Shown here piece by piece: positions 44,533 to 54,447 of a DNA stretch of 64,000 nt (position 1 is its first letter; each line of letters starts with the position of its first letter). The stretch is from NCBI RefSeq assembly GCF_009696275.1, contig NZ_VUMI01000020.1, forward strand, positions 29,511 through 93,510, in the 5' to 3' direction. Source of the DNA: Eisenbergiella porci (GTDB taxonomy: Bacteria > Bacillota > Clostridia > Lachnospirales > Lachnospiraceae). The notes beneath the pieces were generated by a model. The model saw only the letters and a program-made list of their open reading frames with translations. It was not told the DNA's origin and ran no database searches. A program made the position numbers and the translations under genes.

Positions 44533-45924
44533 TTAAAATCTGAAATACATAAAAGGATTGTTAGCCGCATTCGAAAGCTGGTAAACAGCCGCCCAGAAAA
44601 TCACCAGCACAAGCGCATATCCATACCATTTCCGTTTATGCCTGTTAAACCATACGGATACCGCCGGTATGCAGAAGAAAATACCGCCCAGCAGCAGCCA
44701 CCAGTACATGGAAAGATACTTGAACACATCCCCGGGATTCAGCGTTTCTCCCACACCGAAAAAGGGGAACAGCCTGCCGAAATAAATGCCCAGATCCTTC
44801 AGGCTGGTCACTGCAAAAATCACCCAGGTAAGAGGGATTATAATCCACACATAAACATGGGACAGCACGCTGTGCCGGCTCAGCCACTTTCCATATATAA
44901 GCTTTTCCAGAATCACAAAAACGCCTACCGTAATGCCCCAGACAAGGAAATTCACACTTCCGCCGTGCCACAGCCCTGTCAGCAGCCAGACAACACACAG
45001 GTTCAAAACCAGCCTGGGCAGCCCTTTCCTGTTGCCTCCCATGGGAATATAGACATAGTCCCTGAACCAGCTTCCCAGCGTCATATGCCACCTTCGCCAG
45101 AAATCACTGACCGAAACAGCCATGTAAGGCTGATTGAAGTTCTTAATATAAGGCAGCCCAATCATCATGCCGATTCCCACCGCCATCAGGGAATAGCCTT
45201 CGAAGTCAAAATACAGCTGCAGGGAGTAGGTAAACGCTCCCAGCCAGGCCAGGGGCGTGGAAATACTTTCAAAACCGATGGTCTGGATATCATTCCATAA
45301 AAGTCCCAGCTTGTCCGCAAGCAGCACCTTGGCCCCCAGACCGATTACAAGCAGCCGCAGGCCCTCTTCAAACTGCTGCGGCGTACAGCGGGGCGCCTCC
45401 AGGCTGTCCTGCGCATCCCCATACCGCATGATAGGGCCGCTTGTCAGCTGCGGGAACATGCATATGTAAGAGCCGAAAATCCAGAAGGAACCGGCAGCCT
45501 CCGCCTTTCCCCGGTAAACATCCATCTGATAGGAAATCATTTTAAAGGTATAAAAACTGATTCCCAGGGGAAGGAGGATATTGCTGTCCGCAGCATTTCC
45601 AATTTTGAAAAAAGCAAGCACTCCCACATCCGTTGCCAGCGCCAGCAGAAGCCATTTCCGCTGCTTCTTATGCCGCCACCTGCTGTGCGGGCAGGGCGAT
45701 TCGGGATCCGTGCGCATATTCCGCCCGATAAGGAAATTAAGCGCCGTACACGCCAGCAGCAAAAGGACAAACTGTGGCTCCCCGCAGGCATACATCAGGA
45801 TACTGCTGATAAAAAGTACAATTTTTCTGTATTTTACAGGGGTGAGATAAAAAATAACCAGAAAAACAGGCAGGAACCGAAAAAGGAATTCCAGACTGCT
45901 GAATACAAGGCTATTCTCACTCAT
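44533..45924 (-). CDS. MBOAT-family O-acyltransferase
   Basis: MBOAT proteins are multi-helix membrane acyltransferases like AlgI and DltB. The protein has about ten membrane helices; catalytic and family segments include WRRWHMTLGSWFRDYVYIPM and LLTGLWHGGSVNFLVWG with the conserved His. The ATG at 45924 follows AGGAAAG and gives 463 residues, normal for the family; the frame stays open for 41 further codons, rich in Met and Gly, to an ATG at 46047. It forms an operon with the SGNH hydrolase. It probably moves an acyl group across the membrane for attachment to a wall or surface polymer. Confidence 0.92.
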   Translation of the reverse strand: MSENSLVFSSLEFLFRFLPVFLVIFYLTPVKYRKIVLFISSILMYACGEPQFVLLLLACTALNFLIGRNMRTDPESPCPHSRWRHKKQRKWLLLALATDVGVLAFFKIGNAADSNILLPLGISFYTFKMISYQMDVYRGKAEAAGSFWIFGSYICMFPQLTSGPIMRYGDAQDSLEAPRCTPQQFEEGLRLLVIGLGAKVLLADKLGLLWNDIQTIGFESISTPLAWLGAFTYSLQLYFDFEGYSLMAVGIGMMIGLPYIKNFNQPYMAVSVSDFWRRWHMTLGSWFRDYVYIPMGGNRKGLPRLVLNLCVVWLLTGLWHGGSVNFLVWGITVGVFVILEKLIYGKWLSRHSVLSHVYVWIIIPLTWVIFAVTSLKDLGIYFGRLFPFFGVGETLNPGDVFKYLSMYWWLLLGGIFFCIPAVSVWFNRHKRKWYGYALVLVIFWAAVYQLSNAANNPFMYFRF

Positions 45925-46193
45925 TATCTTTCCTATTTCAAATCCTGCCACATTCTCCACTCCAAACGTCATTTCTAATTCAGTATTACCGCGGCCCCAG
46001 CCCCACTGTCCCGGCATTGGACCATGCATTTGCATTCCGCCCGCCATATTGATTACGACATAAAATGACCTGCCACGGCCTATTAAGCATAATACATTTT
46101 AATAGGAATGAAAAGAGAATTTTCGCGATTTTTTTAACTTAATGAAATCTTAATATTACTGTAATAATTTACAATCTGCTGCCGCAAAGCGCC

Positions 46194-46991
46194 TTACAGG
46201 CTCTTCTGCGCCTCCCTGGCGGCACATACGCCGGCCTTCATTTTACTCACGTATTCCGCAAGAGCTTCCCCGGCCTGCCCTCCCTTTTCGGCGATAATTT
46301 TCACAATAGCGCTGCCCACAATAGCCCCGTCGGACAATGCCGCCATCTGCCGGGCCTGATCCGGCGTGCTGATACCGAAGCCCACCGCGCAGGGGACATC
46401 CGTAACTTCCCGGATCTCTTTGACAATGGCGCCTAAATCCGTGGTGATTTCACTCCTTACACCGGTTACTCCCATGGAAGAGACGATGTAGAGAAAGCCT
46501 GCTGCCTGCGAAGCAATCTTCCGAATCCGTTCCTTAGAGGTAGGCGCAATCATGGAAATCAGATCCACGCCATGTGCTGTTGCCGCAGGCGCCAGCTCCC
46601 CCTTTTCTTCAAACGGAAGATCCGGAATGATGATGCCGTCCACGGAAAGCTCCCCGCATTTTTCAAAAAACCGATCATAACCATAGTGGAATACCGGGTT
46701 CAGATACGTAAGGAACACCAGCGGAATCCGAGATTTTTCCCTGACCCTGCGTACAATATCAAACACACCGTCCGTGGTCATCCCTGCGCCGAGGGCGCGG
46801 ATATTGGCCTCCTGTATCACCACACCCTCCGCCGTCGGATCGGAAAAGGGAATGCCGATTTCCACCAGATCGGCCCCTGCCTTCTCCATTTCCAGAATAT
46901 ATTCCACCGTTTTATCCGCATTCGGATCCCCCGCGGTAAGAAAGGCAATAAAAGCCTTTCCGTTTTGAAATGCATTTTTTATGTTACTCAT
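46194..46991 (-). CDS. trpA: Tryptophan synthase alpha chain
   Basis: TrpA cleaves indole-3-glycerol phosphate, passing indole to TrpB. The catalytic Glu lies in [12 protein letters not shown] (about residue 46), followed by TAEGVVIQ, where many enzymes have Asp; Glu here is common in Firmicutes. A phosphate loop [11 protein letters not shown] is near residue 208. At 265 residues it is normal. It overlaps trpB by eight bases and is the last gene of trpEGDCFBA. Confidence 0.97.
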   Translation of the reverse strand: MSNIKNAFQNGKAFIAFLTAGDPNADKTVEYILEMEKAGADLVEIGIPFSDPTAEGVVIQEANIRALGAGMTTDGVFDIVRRVREKSRIPLVFLTYLNPVFHYGYDRFFEKCGELSVDGIIIPDLPFEEKGELAPAATAHGVDLISMIAPTSKERIRKIASQAAGFLYIVSSMGVTGVRSEITTDLGAIVKEIREVTDVPCAVGFGISTPDQARQMAALSDGAIVGSAIVKIIAEKGGQAGEALAEYVSKMKAGVCAAREAQKSL

Positions 46992-48168
46992 AAAGCTTCC
47001 TCCCTCTGTAGCGCGCTATAGCCGCCACATCCTTATCGCCTCTGCCTGACAGACAGATAATAATATTTTCTTCCGGCCCGTACTGCCTTGCGGTTTTCAT
47101 CACATGGGCCACCGCATGGGCGCTTTCTATCGCACAGATAATCCCCTCCGTGCGCGCCAGATATTCAAAGGCCTCCACAGCCTCCTCATCGGTTATCGGC
47201 ACATACTGCGCTCTTCCCGTATCGTGCAGATACGCGTGCTCCGGCCCGATCCCGGGATAATCCAGCCCTGCGGAAATGGAATAAACCGGCGCTATCTGTC
47301 CGTATTCATCCTGGCAGAAATAGGATTTCATCCCGTGGAACACTCCCAGCGTCCCCTTAGCCATGGTAGCCGCATGCAGCTGTGTGTCCACGCCTTTTCC
47401 CGCGGCCTCACAGCCGATGAGCTTCACGCCCTCATCCTCAATAAAACGATAAAACATTCCCATGGCATTGCTGCCGCCGCCCACGCACGCCACAACCGCT
47501 GCCGGAAGCCTTCCTTCCTTTTCCAGAATCTGCTCCCTCGCCTCTTTGCTGATTACGCTCTGGAAATCACGCACTATAGTAGGAAAAGGATGAGGCCCCA
47601 TCACGGAACCCAGCACATAATGGGTATCAGACACCCGGTTGGTCCATTCCCGCATGGTTTCATTCACCGCATCCTTCAAGGTCTGCGTTCCGCTGGTTAC
47701 CGGATGCACCTTTGCGCCAAGCAGCTCCATCCGGTATACGTTCAGCGCCTGTCTGTCCGTATCCTCCTTCCCCATAAAAACCTCGCACTCCATGCCCAGC
47801 AGCGCCGCGGCCGTAGCGGTTGCCACCCCATGCTGCCCTGCTCCGGTCTCCGCGATCACCCTGGTTTTTCCCATCTTTTTGGCCATGAGCACCTGGCCCA
47901 GCACATTATTTATTTTGTGGGATCCGGTGTGGTTCAAATCCTCCCGCTTCAGATAAATCTTCGCGCCGCCCAGATCCCTGGTCATCTTTTCCGCATAGTA
48001 CAGAAGGGAAGGCCTGCCGGCATATTCCTTTTGCAGACGATCCAGCTCCTCCAGGAAATCCGGATCCTTTTTATAAAATTCATAGCATTCCTCCAGGCGG
48101 ATCAGTTCATTCATCAGGGTTTCTGAAATATACTGTCCTCCAAAAATACCAAAACGTCCCTTACTCAT
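46984..48168 (-). CDS. trpB: Tryptophan synthase beta chain
   Basis: TrpB makes tryptophan from serine and indole with PLP. The PLP Lys is in [14 protein letters not shown] near residue 85, with [10 protein letters not shown] near 110 and [12 protein letters not shown] near 230. The length of 394 residues is standard. It overlaps trpF by eight bases and trpA by eight, so translation of the three genes is coupled. Confidence 0.98.
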   Translation of the reverse strand: MSKGRFGIFGGQYISETLMNELIRLEECYEFYKKDPDFLEELDRLQKEYAGRPSLLYYAEKMTRDLGGAKIYLKREDLNHTGSHKINNVLGQVLMAKKMGKTRVIAETGAGQHGVATATAAALLGMECEVFMGKEDTDRQALNVYRMELLGAKVHPVTSGTQTLKDAVNETMREWTNRVSDTHYVLGSVMGPHPFPTIVRDFQSVISKEAREQILEKEGRLPAAVVACVGGGSNAMGMFYRFIEDEGVKLIGCEAAGKGVDTQLHAATMAKGTLGVFHGMKSYFCQDEYGQIAPVYSISAGLDYPGIGPEHAYLHDTGRAQYVPITDEEAVEAFEYLARTEGIICAIESAHAVAHVMKTARQYGPEENIIICLSGRGDKDVAAIARYRGRKLYE

Positions 48169-48847
48169 CGCAATTCTCCCTTTCTTTCCCGGCCAGCCTG
48201 ACCGCTCTCATAAAATCCAGTATTTTCTGCCGGTCCTTTACCCCGGCGTTTTCCACACCGCTGCTTAAATCCAGCGCATATGGTTCAAACAGCCGCACCG
48301 CCTCCGCCGCGTTGCAGGCATTCAGCCCTCCTGCCAGGAAAAAGGGCTTTCCCAGGCTTTTTGCTTTTTCCGCCACGGACCAGTCAAACACCTTCCCATC
48401 TCCGCAGCCGCCGTCAAGCAGCAGATAATCGGCGCTGCTTTCCTTCCATGCACCCAGCTGCCTGCCATCCGTAATTCTGACGGCCTTAATCACCTTTTTC
48501 CCGCTCTCCTGCCTGATAAGCCGGATTTGTTCCTCTGTTTCCTGTCCGTGAAGCTGAACCGCTTCAATGGTTCCATCAAACAGGAGCCTGAGTATCTCCT
48601 CCGGCTTTTCATCCACAAACACGCCCACCGGGCAGATTTCCCTGCGAAGTAGCCTCCGAAGGGCGGCCGCCTGGGACGGCTCCACCTGTCTGCGGCTTTT
48701 TGCGAAGACGAAACCCACATAATCGGGACATGCCTCATTAACATAGGAGATATCCTCTGTCCGGCTCAGTCCGCAGATTTTAATCTTCGTCCTTCTTTCC
48801 GCCTGCTTCTCTTCTTCCTGAAAAGCCGCCGGTATCAGGGGGCTCAC
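48161..48847 (-). CDS. trpF: Phosphoribosylanthranilate isomerase
   Basis: TrpF catalyses the third step of the pathway, an Amadori rearrangement. The protein has [20 protein letters not shown] with the catalytic Cys, and [14 protein letters not shown] plus [13 protein letters not shown] near the C-terminus. At 228 residues it has an extra N-terminal 18 residues before the usual start, but the GTG at 48847 overlaps the trpC stop (GTGA). No stronger internal start was seen. Confidence 0.95.
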   Translation of the reverse strand: MSPLIPAAFQEEEKQAERRTKIKICGLSRTEDISYVNEACPDYVGFVFAKSRRQVEPSQAAALRRLLRREICPVGVFVDEKPEEILRLLFDGTIEAVQLHGQETEEQIRLIRQESGKKVIKAVRITDGRQLGAWKESSADYLLLDGGCGDGKVFDWSVAEKAKSLGKPFFLAGGLNACNAAEAVRLFEPYALDLSSGVENAGVKDRQKILDFMRAVRLAGKERENCDE

Positions 48848-49632
48848 AGCCGGCCGCGCAGTCTTTCCAGTTCTCTGCGCTTGTCAGGGCTGCGCATCAG
48901 CGTCTCCCCAATTAAAACTGCGTTTGTGCCGTTTTCTTCCAGTATCCGGATATCCTCCGCCGTCTTCATGCCGCTTTCGGAAACGAACAGAATTTCTTTT
49001 GGAACCAGCTCCCGCAGCCGCACCGAATTGCTGATATCCACCTGAAAGGTTTTTAAATCCCGGTTGTTCACTCCGATAATCCTCGCGCCGCACTCCAGCC
49101 CCTTTTTTACCTCATCCCTGTCATGCGCCTCCACCAGCGCCGACATCCCCAGGCTGTCCGCCAGCCTGAGATACCGCTTCAGTTCCTCCTCCCGCAGAAG
49201 CGAGCAAATCAGCAGGACTGCCGACGCCCCCAGCAGCCTGGCCTCATATATCATGTATTCATCTATGGTAAAATCCTTCCGCAGTACCGGAATATGGATC
49301 TTAACTGCAATCTCCTGCAGATACCTGTCGCTTCCCATGAAAAAATCAGGCTCCGTCAGGACGGAAACAGCGGCAGCCCCCGCCTTTTCATATTCCCCTG
49401 CAATCTGAAGATAGGGGAAATCAGGCGCGATAAGCCCTTTTGACGGAGACGCTTTTTTCACCTCACAGATGAAAGAAAGCTCCTGCCCGGCAATGGCTTT
49501 TTCAAAAGGAAAGCCCGTAACAGCCGGAAGTTTCTCCGCTTCCTCCTGCAGTCTGTATAAAGGGACCCTTTTCCTGCGCTCCGCTACCCGTTCTCTTGTT
49601 TTATCCGCTATGGTTTCCAATATCATACCCAA
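48844..49632 (-). CDS. trpC: Indole-3-glycerol phosphate synthase
   Basis: TrpC closes the indole ring. The family motifs are FICEVKKASPSKGLI near residue 53-67 with the catalytic Lys, VLRKDFTIDEYMIYEARLLG near 115, GVNNRDLKTF and VSESGMKTAEDI. The length of 262 residues is normal. It lies five bases after trpD. Confidence 0.97.
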   Translation of the reverse strand: MGMILETIADKTRERVAERRKRVPLYRLQEEAEKLPAVTGFPFEKAIAGQELSFICEVKKASPSKGLIAPDFPYLQIAGEYEKAGAAAVSVLTEPDFFMGSDRYLQEIAVKIHIPVLRKDFTIDEYMIYEARLLGASAVLLICSLLREEELKRYLRLADSLGMSALVEAHDRDEVKKGLECGARIIGVNNRDLKTFQVDISNSVRLRELVPKEILFVSESGMKTAEDIRILEENGTNAVLIGETLMRSPDKRRELERLRGRL

Positions 49633-49637
49633 TCCTC

Positions 49638-50645
49638 CTAGCTTCTGGAGCAGGCGGCAAACTCCTCCAGCTTCCGCTTCGCTTTTCCGCTGTCGATGAT
49701 TTCCTCCGCCATTCTCACGCCCTCCTCCATGCTTTCCGCCCTGCCCGCAATATACAGGGCGGCGCCTGAATTCAGTACCACCGCATCTCTTCTGGGACCT
49801 TTTTCCCCGTCAAGGATCTTTAAGGTAATCTCCGCGTTTTCCTCCGGCGTCCCGCCTTCCAGCTCCTTCTTATCACATTTATGAAAGCCAAACTGCTCCG
49901 GTTCGATGTAGTAGGTTTTATAGCTGCCATCCTTTACCTCACAGACAAAGGTTTCCGCGCTCATGGATATTTCATCCAGCTTATCCATCCCATACACTAC
50001 CATCGCGCTCTTTACGCCAAGATTTACAAGCACTCTTGCCAGCGGTTCCACCAGCTCCTTGTCATACACGCCCATAACCTCCATATTCGCTCCCGCCGGG
50101 TTGGCCAGAGGACCCAGGATATTGAATACGGTACGGATTCCCAGCTCCTTACGCACCGGCCCCACATAACGCATGGCTGTATGGTATTTCTGGGCAAACA
50201 GGAAACAGATTCCGATTTCCTTCAGCAGCTCCGCGCTTTTGGCCGGGGCTATGGTAATGTCCACGCCCAGCGCCTCCAGCACATCCGCAGCGCCGCATTT
50301 GCTGGAAGCGGCCCGGTTGCCGTGTTTTGCCACAGGTACGCCGCCGGCCGCGATCACCAGGGCGGACGTGGTGGAAATGTTGAAGGAATTGGAACGATCC
50401 CCTCCGGTCCCCACGATTTCCAGCACATCCATGTCATTCAGAAGCCGGACACAGTGATTTCTCATCTCCTCCGCCGAGCCTGTGATTTCCTCAATGGTTT
50501 CCCCTTTCATGGAAAGCGCCGTCAGATATGCGCTTTTCTGGATGTCGCTGGCCTCTCCGCACATGATCTCATTCATAACCGTTTTGGCGGTTTCATATCC
50601 GATATCTTCTCCGTTTGCCAGTGTGGCAATTGCTTCTCTAATCAT
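49638..50645 (-). CDS. trpD: Anthranilate phosphoribosyltransferase
   Basis: TrpD joins anthranilate to PRPP, which prs in this window makes. The PRPP loop is [17 protein letters not shown] near residue 77-93, followed by [21 protein letters not shown]. The length of 335 residues is normal. It is a separate protein, not fused to TrpG; a 56-base gap lies between them. Confidence 0.97.
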   Translation of the reverse strand: MIREAIATLANGEDIGYETAKTVMNEIMCGEASDIQKSAYLTALSMKGETIEEITGSAEEMRNHCVRLLNDMDVLEIVGTGGDRSNSFNISTTSALVIAAGGVPVAKHGNRAASSKCGAADVLEALGVDITIAPAKSAELLKEIGICFLFAQKYHTAMRYVGPVRKELGIRTVFNILGPLANPAGANMEVMGVYDKELVEPLARVLVNLGVKSAMVVYGMDKLDEISMSAETFVCEVKDGSYKTYYIEPEQFGFHKCDKKELEGGTPEENAEITLKILDGEKGPRRDAVVLNSGAALYIAGRAESMEEGVRMAEEIIDSGKAKRKLEEFAACSRS

Positions 50646-50701
50646 TTCTGTATTCCTTTCTGTTATATTATATATTACTGGTTTCCTCCGCCCGGATGGC
50701 C

Positions 50702-51271
50702 TTAAAAGACCTGCAGCAGATTTTTAATTATTGTTATTCCGGCGGGCGTCAGCACCGATTCCGGATGAAACTGGACACCATATACAGGATATTCCCGGTG
50801 TTCCACGGCCATCACTTCCCCGTCTGCCGTTCTGGCAGTTATCCGAAGCTCCTCCGGTATGCTCTCCGGCTCCGCCCCCAGCGAATGATACCTGGCAACC
50901 TGTATGGAGCCGCCCATCCCCCGGAAAAGGCGGCTTTCCTCTTCCAGAAAGGCTTCCGAGGTCTTTCCGTGCATCAGCTGTTTTGCATATCCGATTTTCG
51001 CGCCAAAGGCCTCACAGATAGCCTGATGGCCCAGGCAAACCCCAAACAGCGGTATTCTGCCGGAAAGCTTTCTGACCACCTCTTCACACACACCGGCCCG
51101 GGAGGGCTTCCCAGGGCCGGGGGAGAGAACAATCAGTTCCGGCCCCATGGCCTCAATCTCCTCTACGGTTCTCTCATCATTGCGGATAACCCGGATATCC
51201 GGATTTACCGAGCCAATCAGCTGATACAGGTTATAGGAAAAGCTGTCATAATTATCAATCAGCAGTATCAT
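50702..51271 (-). CDS. trpG: Anthranilate synthase component II (glutaminase)
   Basis: TrpG supplies ammonia from glutamine to TrpE. The Cys-His-Glu triad is visible: [14 protein letters not shown] near residue 80, and GVQFHPES near the C-terminus. At 189 residues it is a stand-alone amidotransferase, which may also serve folate synthesis as PabA. It overlaps trpE by four bases (ATGA-type). Confidence 0.97.
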   Translation of the reverse strand: MILLIDNYDSFSYNLYQLIGSVNPDIRVIRNDERTVEEIEAMGPELIVLSPGPGKPSRAGVCEEVVRKLSGRIPLFGVCLGHQAICEAFGAKIGYAKQLMHGKTSEAFLEEESRLFRGMGGSIQVARYHSLGAEPESIPEELRITARTADGEVMAVEHREYPVYGVQFHPESVLTPAGITIIKNLLQVF

Positions 51272-52743
51272 CTGTCAATCCCTCCTTCCGCCATCTCAAG
51301 CGCAGTCATCACTGCCTTTGCCTTGTTAATGCATTCCTGATATTCCTTTTCCGGCTCGCTGTCCGCCACAATGCCGGCGCCGGAGCGGATGAATACCTTT
51401 CCGTTTTTTGCATAGGCCAGGCGGATGGCGATGCAGGTATCCATATTTCCGGTAAAGCCCAGATAACCAATGGCGCCGCCGTAGATCCCCCTCTTATTAT
51501 CTTCCAGTTCATTAATGATTTCACAGGCCCGCAGCTTGGGCGCACCGGAAAGCGTTCCCGCAGGCAGGATGGCATCCACTGCATCCAGCGCGTCTTTATC
51601 CTCCCGAAGGCTTCCCGAAACCGTGGATCCGATGTGCATTACATGGGAATAACGCTGGATGCTCATGTATTTTTCTACCTTAACCGTTCCTATGCCTGCG
51701 ATCCTGCCGATATCATTTCTTCCCAAATCCACCAGCATATTGTGCTCCGCACATTCCTTTTCATCTGCCAGAAGCTCTCTTTCCAGCCGTTCATCCTCTT
51801 CCCTGTCCGCCCCTCTCGGCCTCGTTCCGGCCAATGGGAAGGTATAAAGCCTCCCGTCCTCCAGTTTTACCAGAGTCTCCGGTGAGGCGCCCGCTATTTC
51901 CATGCTGTCTCCAGAAAAATAGAACATATACGGCGAAGGATTCATGGTACGCAGTATCCTGTAGGTATCAAACAGGCTCCCTTCCATATCCGCCTCCAGC
52001 CGGTTGGAGAGCACCACCTGAAAAATATCTCCCTCCCTGATATAATGCTTTGCCCTTTCCACCATGCCGCAGTATTCTTCCTTTTCAAAGAGCGGCCGGA
52101 AACCGGAATGAAGCCTCAGCGGAAGGATCTGTGCTTTCCGTCCTCTTCGGATCAGCTCCTCCATGTTCCTCAGTTCCTCCATGGCTTTATTGTAAGTGTG
52201 ATCCAAATCATCCGTTTTCGCATTGGCTATGAGAATGATTTTCTGCCGGTAATTGTCAAAAGCGATTACTTTATCAAAAAGCATCAGATCCACATCCTGG
52301 AATCCTTCCGTATCCGCGGCATCCAGCACAAGGCCCGGTTCGCTGTACTTGATGTAATCGTAGGAAAAATATCCCACTAGGCCGCCTGTAAACGGAGGAA
52401 GCCCCTCCACCGCCGGACTTGCGTTCTCCGACAGCAGCTGACGGATGCACTCCCCGGGGCCGCCCTCCGCCCGGATGGTGTGGAGTGCGTTTTTTATCTG
52501 TACCGAACCGTTGCGGCAGGTAATTTCCAGCGCCGGTTCATATCCAAGGAAGGTATATCTGCCCCACCGCTTATTATCCTCTGCGCTTTCCAGCATATAA
52601 CAGTGCCTGCTGATATTTTTCAGAATCCGCATCACCTCTGTGGGAGTTATTGCATCCGCATAAAGCTCTCTGGTCAGCGGCACCAGCCCGTATTCTCCCT
52701 CCTGCGCCATTCTTTTTACCTGTTCCAGGGTCATCTGTTCCAT
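51268..52743 (-). CDS. trpE: Anthranilate synthase component I
   Basis: TrpE makes anthranilate from chorismate. The tryptophan-binding feedback motif appears as MLESAED near residue 40. The chorismate-binding domain has YMFYFSGDSMEIAGASPETLVKL, GTRPRGADREED, DLGRNDIGRI and IRSGAGIVADSEPEKEY. The ATG at 52743 follows AGGAGG by about seven bases and gives 491 residues; the longer frame to 52878 runs through the T-box terminator and is rejected. Expression is controlled by the T-box leader upstream. Confidence 0.96.
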   Translation of the reverse strand: MEQMTLEQVKRMAQEGEYGLVPLTRELYADAITPTEVMRILKNISRHCYMLESAEDNKRWGRYTFLGYEPALEITCRNGSVQIKNALHTIRAEGGPGECIRQLLSENASPAVEGLPPFTGGLVGYFSYDYIKYSEPGLVLDAADTEGFQDVDLMLFDKVIAFDNYRQKIILIANAKTDDLDHTYNKAMEELRNMEELIRRGRKAQILPLRLHSGFRPLFEKEEYCGMVERAKHYIREGDIFQVVLSNRLEADMEGSLFDTYRILRTMNPSPYMFYFSGDSMEIAGASPETLVKLEDGRLYTFPLAGTRPRGADREEDERLERELLADEKECAEHNMLVDLGRNDIGRIAGIGTVKVEKYMSIQRYSHVMHIGSTVSGSLREDKDALDAVDAILPAGTLSGAPKLRACEIINELEDNKRGIYGGAIGYLGFTGNMDTCIAIRLAYAKNGKVFIRSGAGIVADSEPEKEYQECINKAKAVMTALEMAEGGIDR

Positions 52744-52800
52744 TTTTATACCTCCTGCTTCCTGCCCGGACGGTGCGCTCCGGCAAAGCCTTCGCAATAC

Positions 52801-53130
52801 AAAAAACCCGTCCAAGACAGAATCCTCATAAAAGTTTTCTGTCAAGGACGGGTGAATAAACTGCTCCCGCGGTGCCACCTTGATTCACGCAAATAGATAA
52901 ACTGCGCGCTCTCGCCGGATACTATCATATCCGCGGCAACTGACGTATGCCTCACGTCACGGCTACTGGGCCAGCCTCTGCGGCTGCCTTCACCATGCCC
53001 TCCGTGGTCCATTTAACAGGCTGCGTCCTGTCCGTTCTCAGCATTCCGGACTCTCTGTAAGTGCACGATCTATTTTTATCTCCACATCATCGGTTTTCAA
53101 AATATTATTAAGTTGTTTCATGTTTTATTT
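52801..53130 (-). promoter_or_regulatory. T-box riboswitch of the trp operon
   Basis: On the minus strand the conserved T-box AAGGTGGCACCGCGG (52867-52881) base-pairs with the 3' end of uncharged tRNA. Just after it a terminator stem formed by 52837-52852 and 52807-52822 (two mismatches) ends in T6 (52801-52806). The stem I region upstream has an AGAGAG motif near 53055. A likely specifier is UGG (53009-53011, followed by A), the Trp codon. Low charged tRNA-Trp should favour the antiterminator and turn trpEGDCFBA on. Confidence 0.88.
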
Positions 53131-53136
53131 TATTGC

Positions 53137-53165
53137 ATTATAACGCTAAAGTTTCATAAAAGCAA
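53137..53165 (-). promoter_or_regulatory. Promoter of the trp operon
   Basis: On the minus strand TTGCTT (53160-53165), 17 bases and a consensus TATAAT (53137-53142) lie just past the ackA stop at 53175. The start would be near 53130, the 5' end of the T-box leader. Confidence 0.6.
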
Positions 53166-53174
53166 GCAAAAATT

Positions 53175-54374
53175 TTAGGATTTTACAATTTCAGCGGTTT
53201 CCCTGGCAATCGCCAGTTCTTCGTTGGTGGGGATTACCAGTACCTTAGTGCCGCTTCCGGGCCTGGAAATTATGATTTCCTCGCCTCGTTTATGGTTTGC
53301 TTCCTCGTCCAGGGTTATCCCCAGGTAGGACAGGCTTGCGCATACCATATCCCGGATAATAGGGCTGTTTTCTCCCAGCCCTGCGGTAAAGCAGATGGCG
53401 TCTGCGCCGTCCATTTCCGCGACATACGCGCCGATGTATTTGATAACTCTCTGGGAAAAAGCTTTTAAAGCACGGGCTGCGTCTTCATTTCCTTCCAGGT
53501 AAGCGTCCTCCAGGTCACGGAAATCGGAGGAGAAGCCGTTGGAAAGGCCGTACACGCCCGATTCCTTGTTCAGGATATTCATGATTTCATCGATGCTTTT
53601 GCCTTCTTTATGGGCAATGAATTCGATGATGGCGGGATCGATGTCGCCGCTTCTGGTGCCCATAACCAGGCCTTCCAGAGGGGTAAGGCCCATGGAGGTG
53701 TCGATGCACTTTCCGTATTTCACTGCGGATACGGAAGCGCCGTTGCCCAGATGGCATACGATGATTTTCAGGCTTTCAACGGGCTGCCCCAGCACAGCCG
53801 CCGCTCTTTTGGAAACATAAGCGTGGCTTGTGCCGTGGAAACCATATCTCCTGATTTTGTAATCCTGGTAATAACGGTAAGGAATGGCATACATATATGC
53901 TTCTTCCGGCATCGTCTGATGGAAGGCCGTATCGAATACGCCCACCATGGGAGTTCCCGGCATCAGCGCCTCACAGGCCTCAATGCCGATTAAGTTGGCC
54001 GGATTATGAAGCGGCGCAAGCTCACAGCAGTCCTGGATCGCTTTTTTTACTTTCTCCGTAATCAGGGTGGCTTTTGAAAAATGCTCCCCGCCGTGTACCA
54101 AGCGGTGTCCTACGGCGCCGATTTCATCAAGGCTTTTTACCACGCCCGTTTTTTCATCCGTCAGGGCCTTCAGCACAAGGCTGACCGCTTCCTTATGATC
54201 CCTCATGGGAGCTTCTGTAATCTGCTTTTCTCCTCCCGCAGGAGTATAAACCAGCCGGCTTCCTTCGATGGCAATTCTTTCACACAGTCCCTTTGCAATC
54301 AGCTTTTCACTTTCCGAATCTATCAGTTGGAACTTCAGGGATGAACTTCCGCAGTTAATTACTAAAATATTCAT
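53175..54374 (-). CDS. ackA: Acetate kinase
   Basis: AckA makes ATP and acetate from acetyl phosphate. The protein begins MNILVINCGSSSLKFQLID, with GHRLVHGGEHF, FDTAFHQTMPE, GFHGTSHAYVSKRAA and GTRSGDIDPAI, all family signatures. At 399 residues it is normal. It follows pta, forming the acetate pathway, a major source of energy in this fermenter. The gene upstream of rpmF in related genomes is often ackA; here trp and MBOAT genes separate them. Confidence 0.98.
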   Translation of the reverse strand: MNILVINCGSSSLKFQLIDSESEKLIAKGLCERIAIEGSRLVYTPAGGEKQITEAPMRDHKEAVSLVLKALTDEKTGVVKSLDEIGAVGHRLVHGGEHFSKATLITEKVKKAIQDCCELAPLHNPANLIGIEACEALMPGTPMVGVFDTAFHQTMPEEAYMYAIPYRYYQDYKIRRYGFHGTSHAYVSKRAAAVLGQPVESLKIIVCHLGNGASVSAVKYGKCIDTSMGLTPLEGLVMGTRSGDIDPAIIEFIAHKEGKSIDEIMNILNKESGVYGLSNGFSSDFRDLEDAYLEGNEDAARALKAFSQRVIKYIGAYVAEMDGADAICFTAGLGENSPIIRDMVCASLSYLGITLDEEANHKRGEEIIISRPGSGTKVLVIPTNEELAIARETAEIVKS

Positions 54375-54447
54375 TGGACAACACCTTTTCCCTTTTCTTT
54401 TATCACAGGCCGTGGTTAATGAGGAACGCTACGGCTGCCATGCCTTT

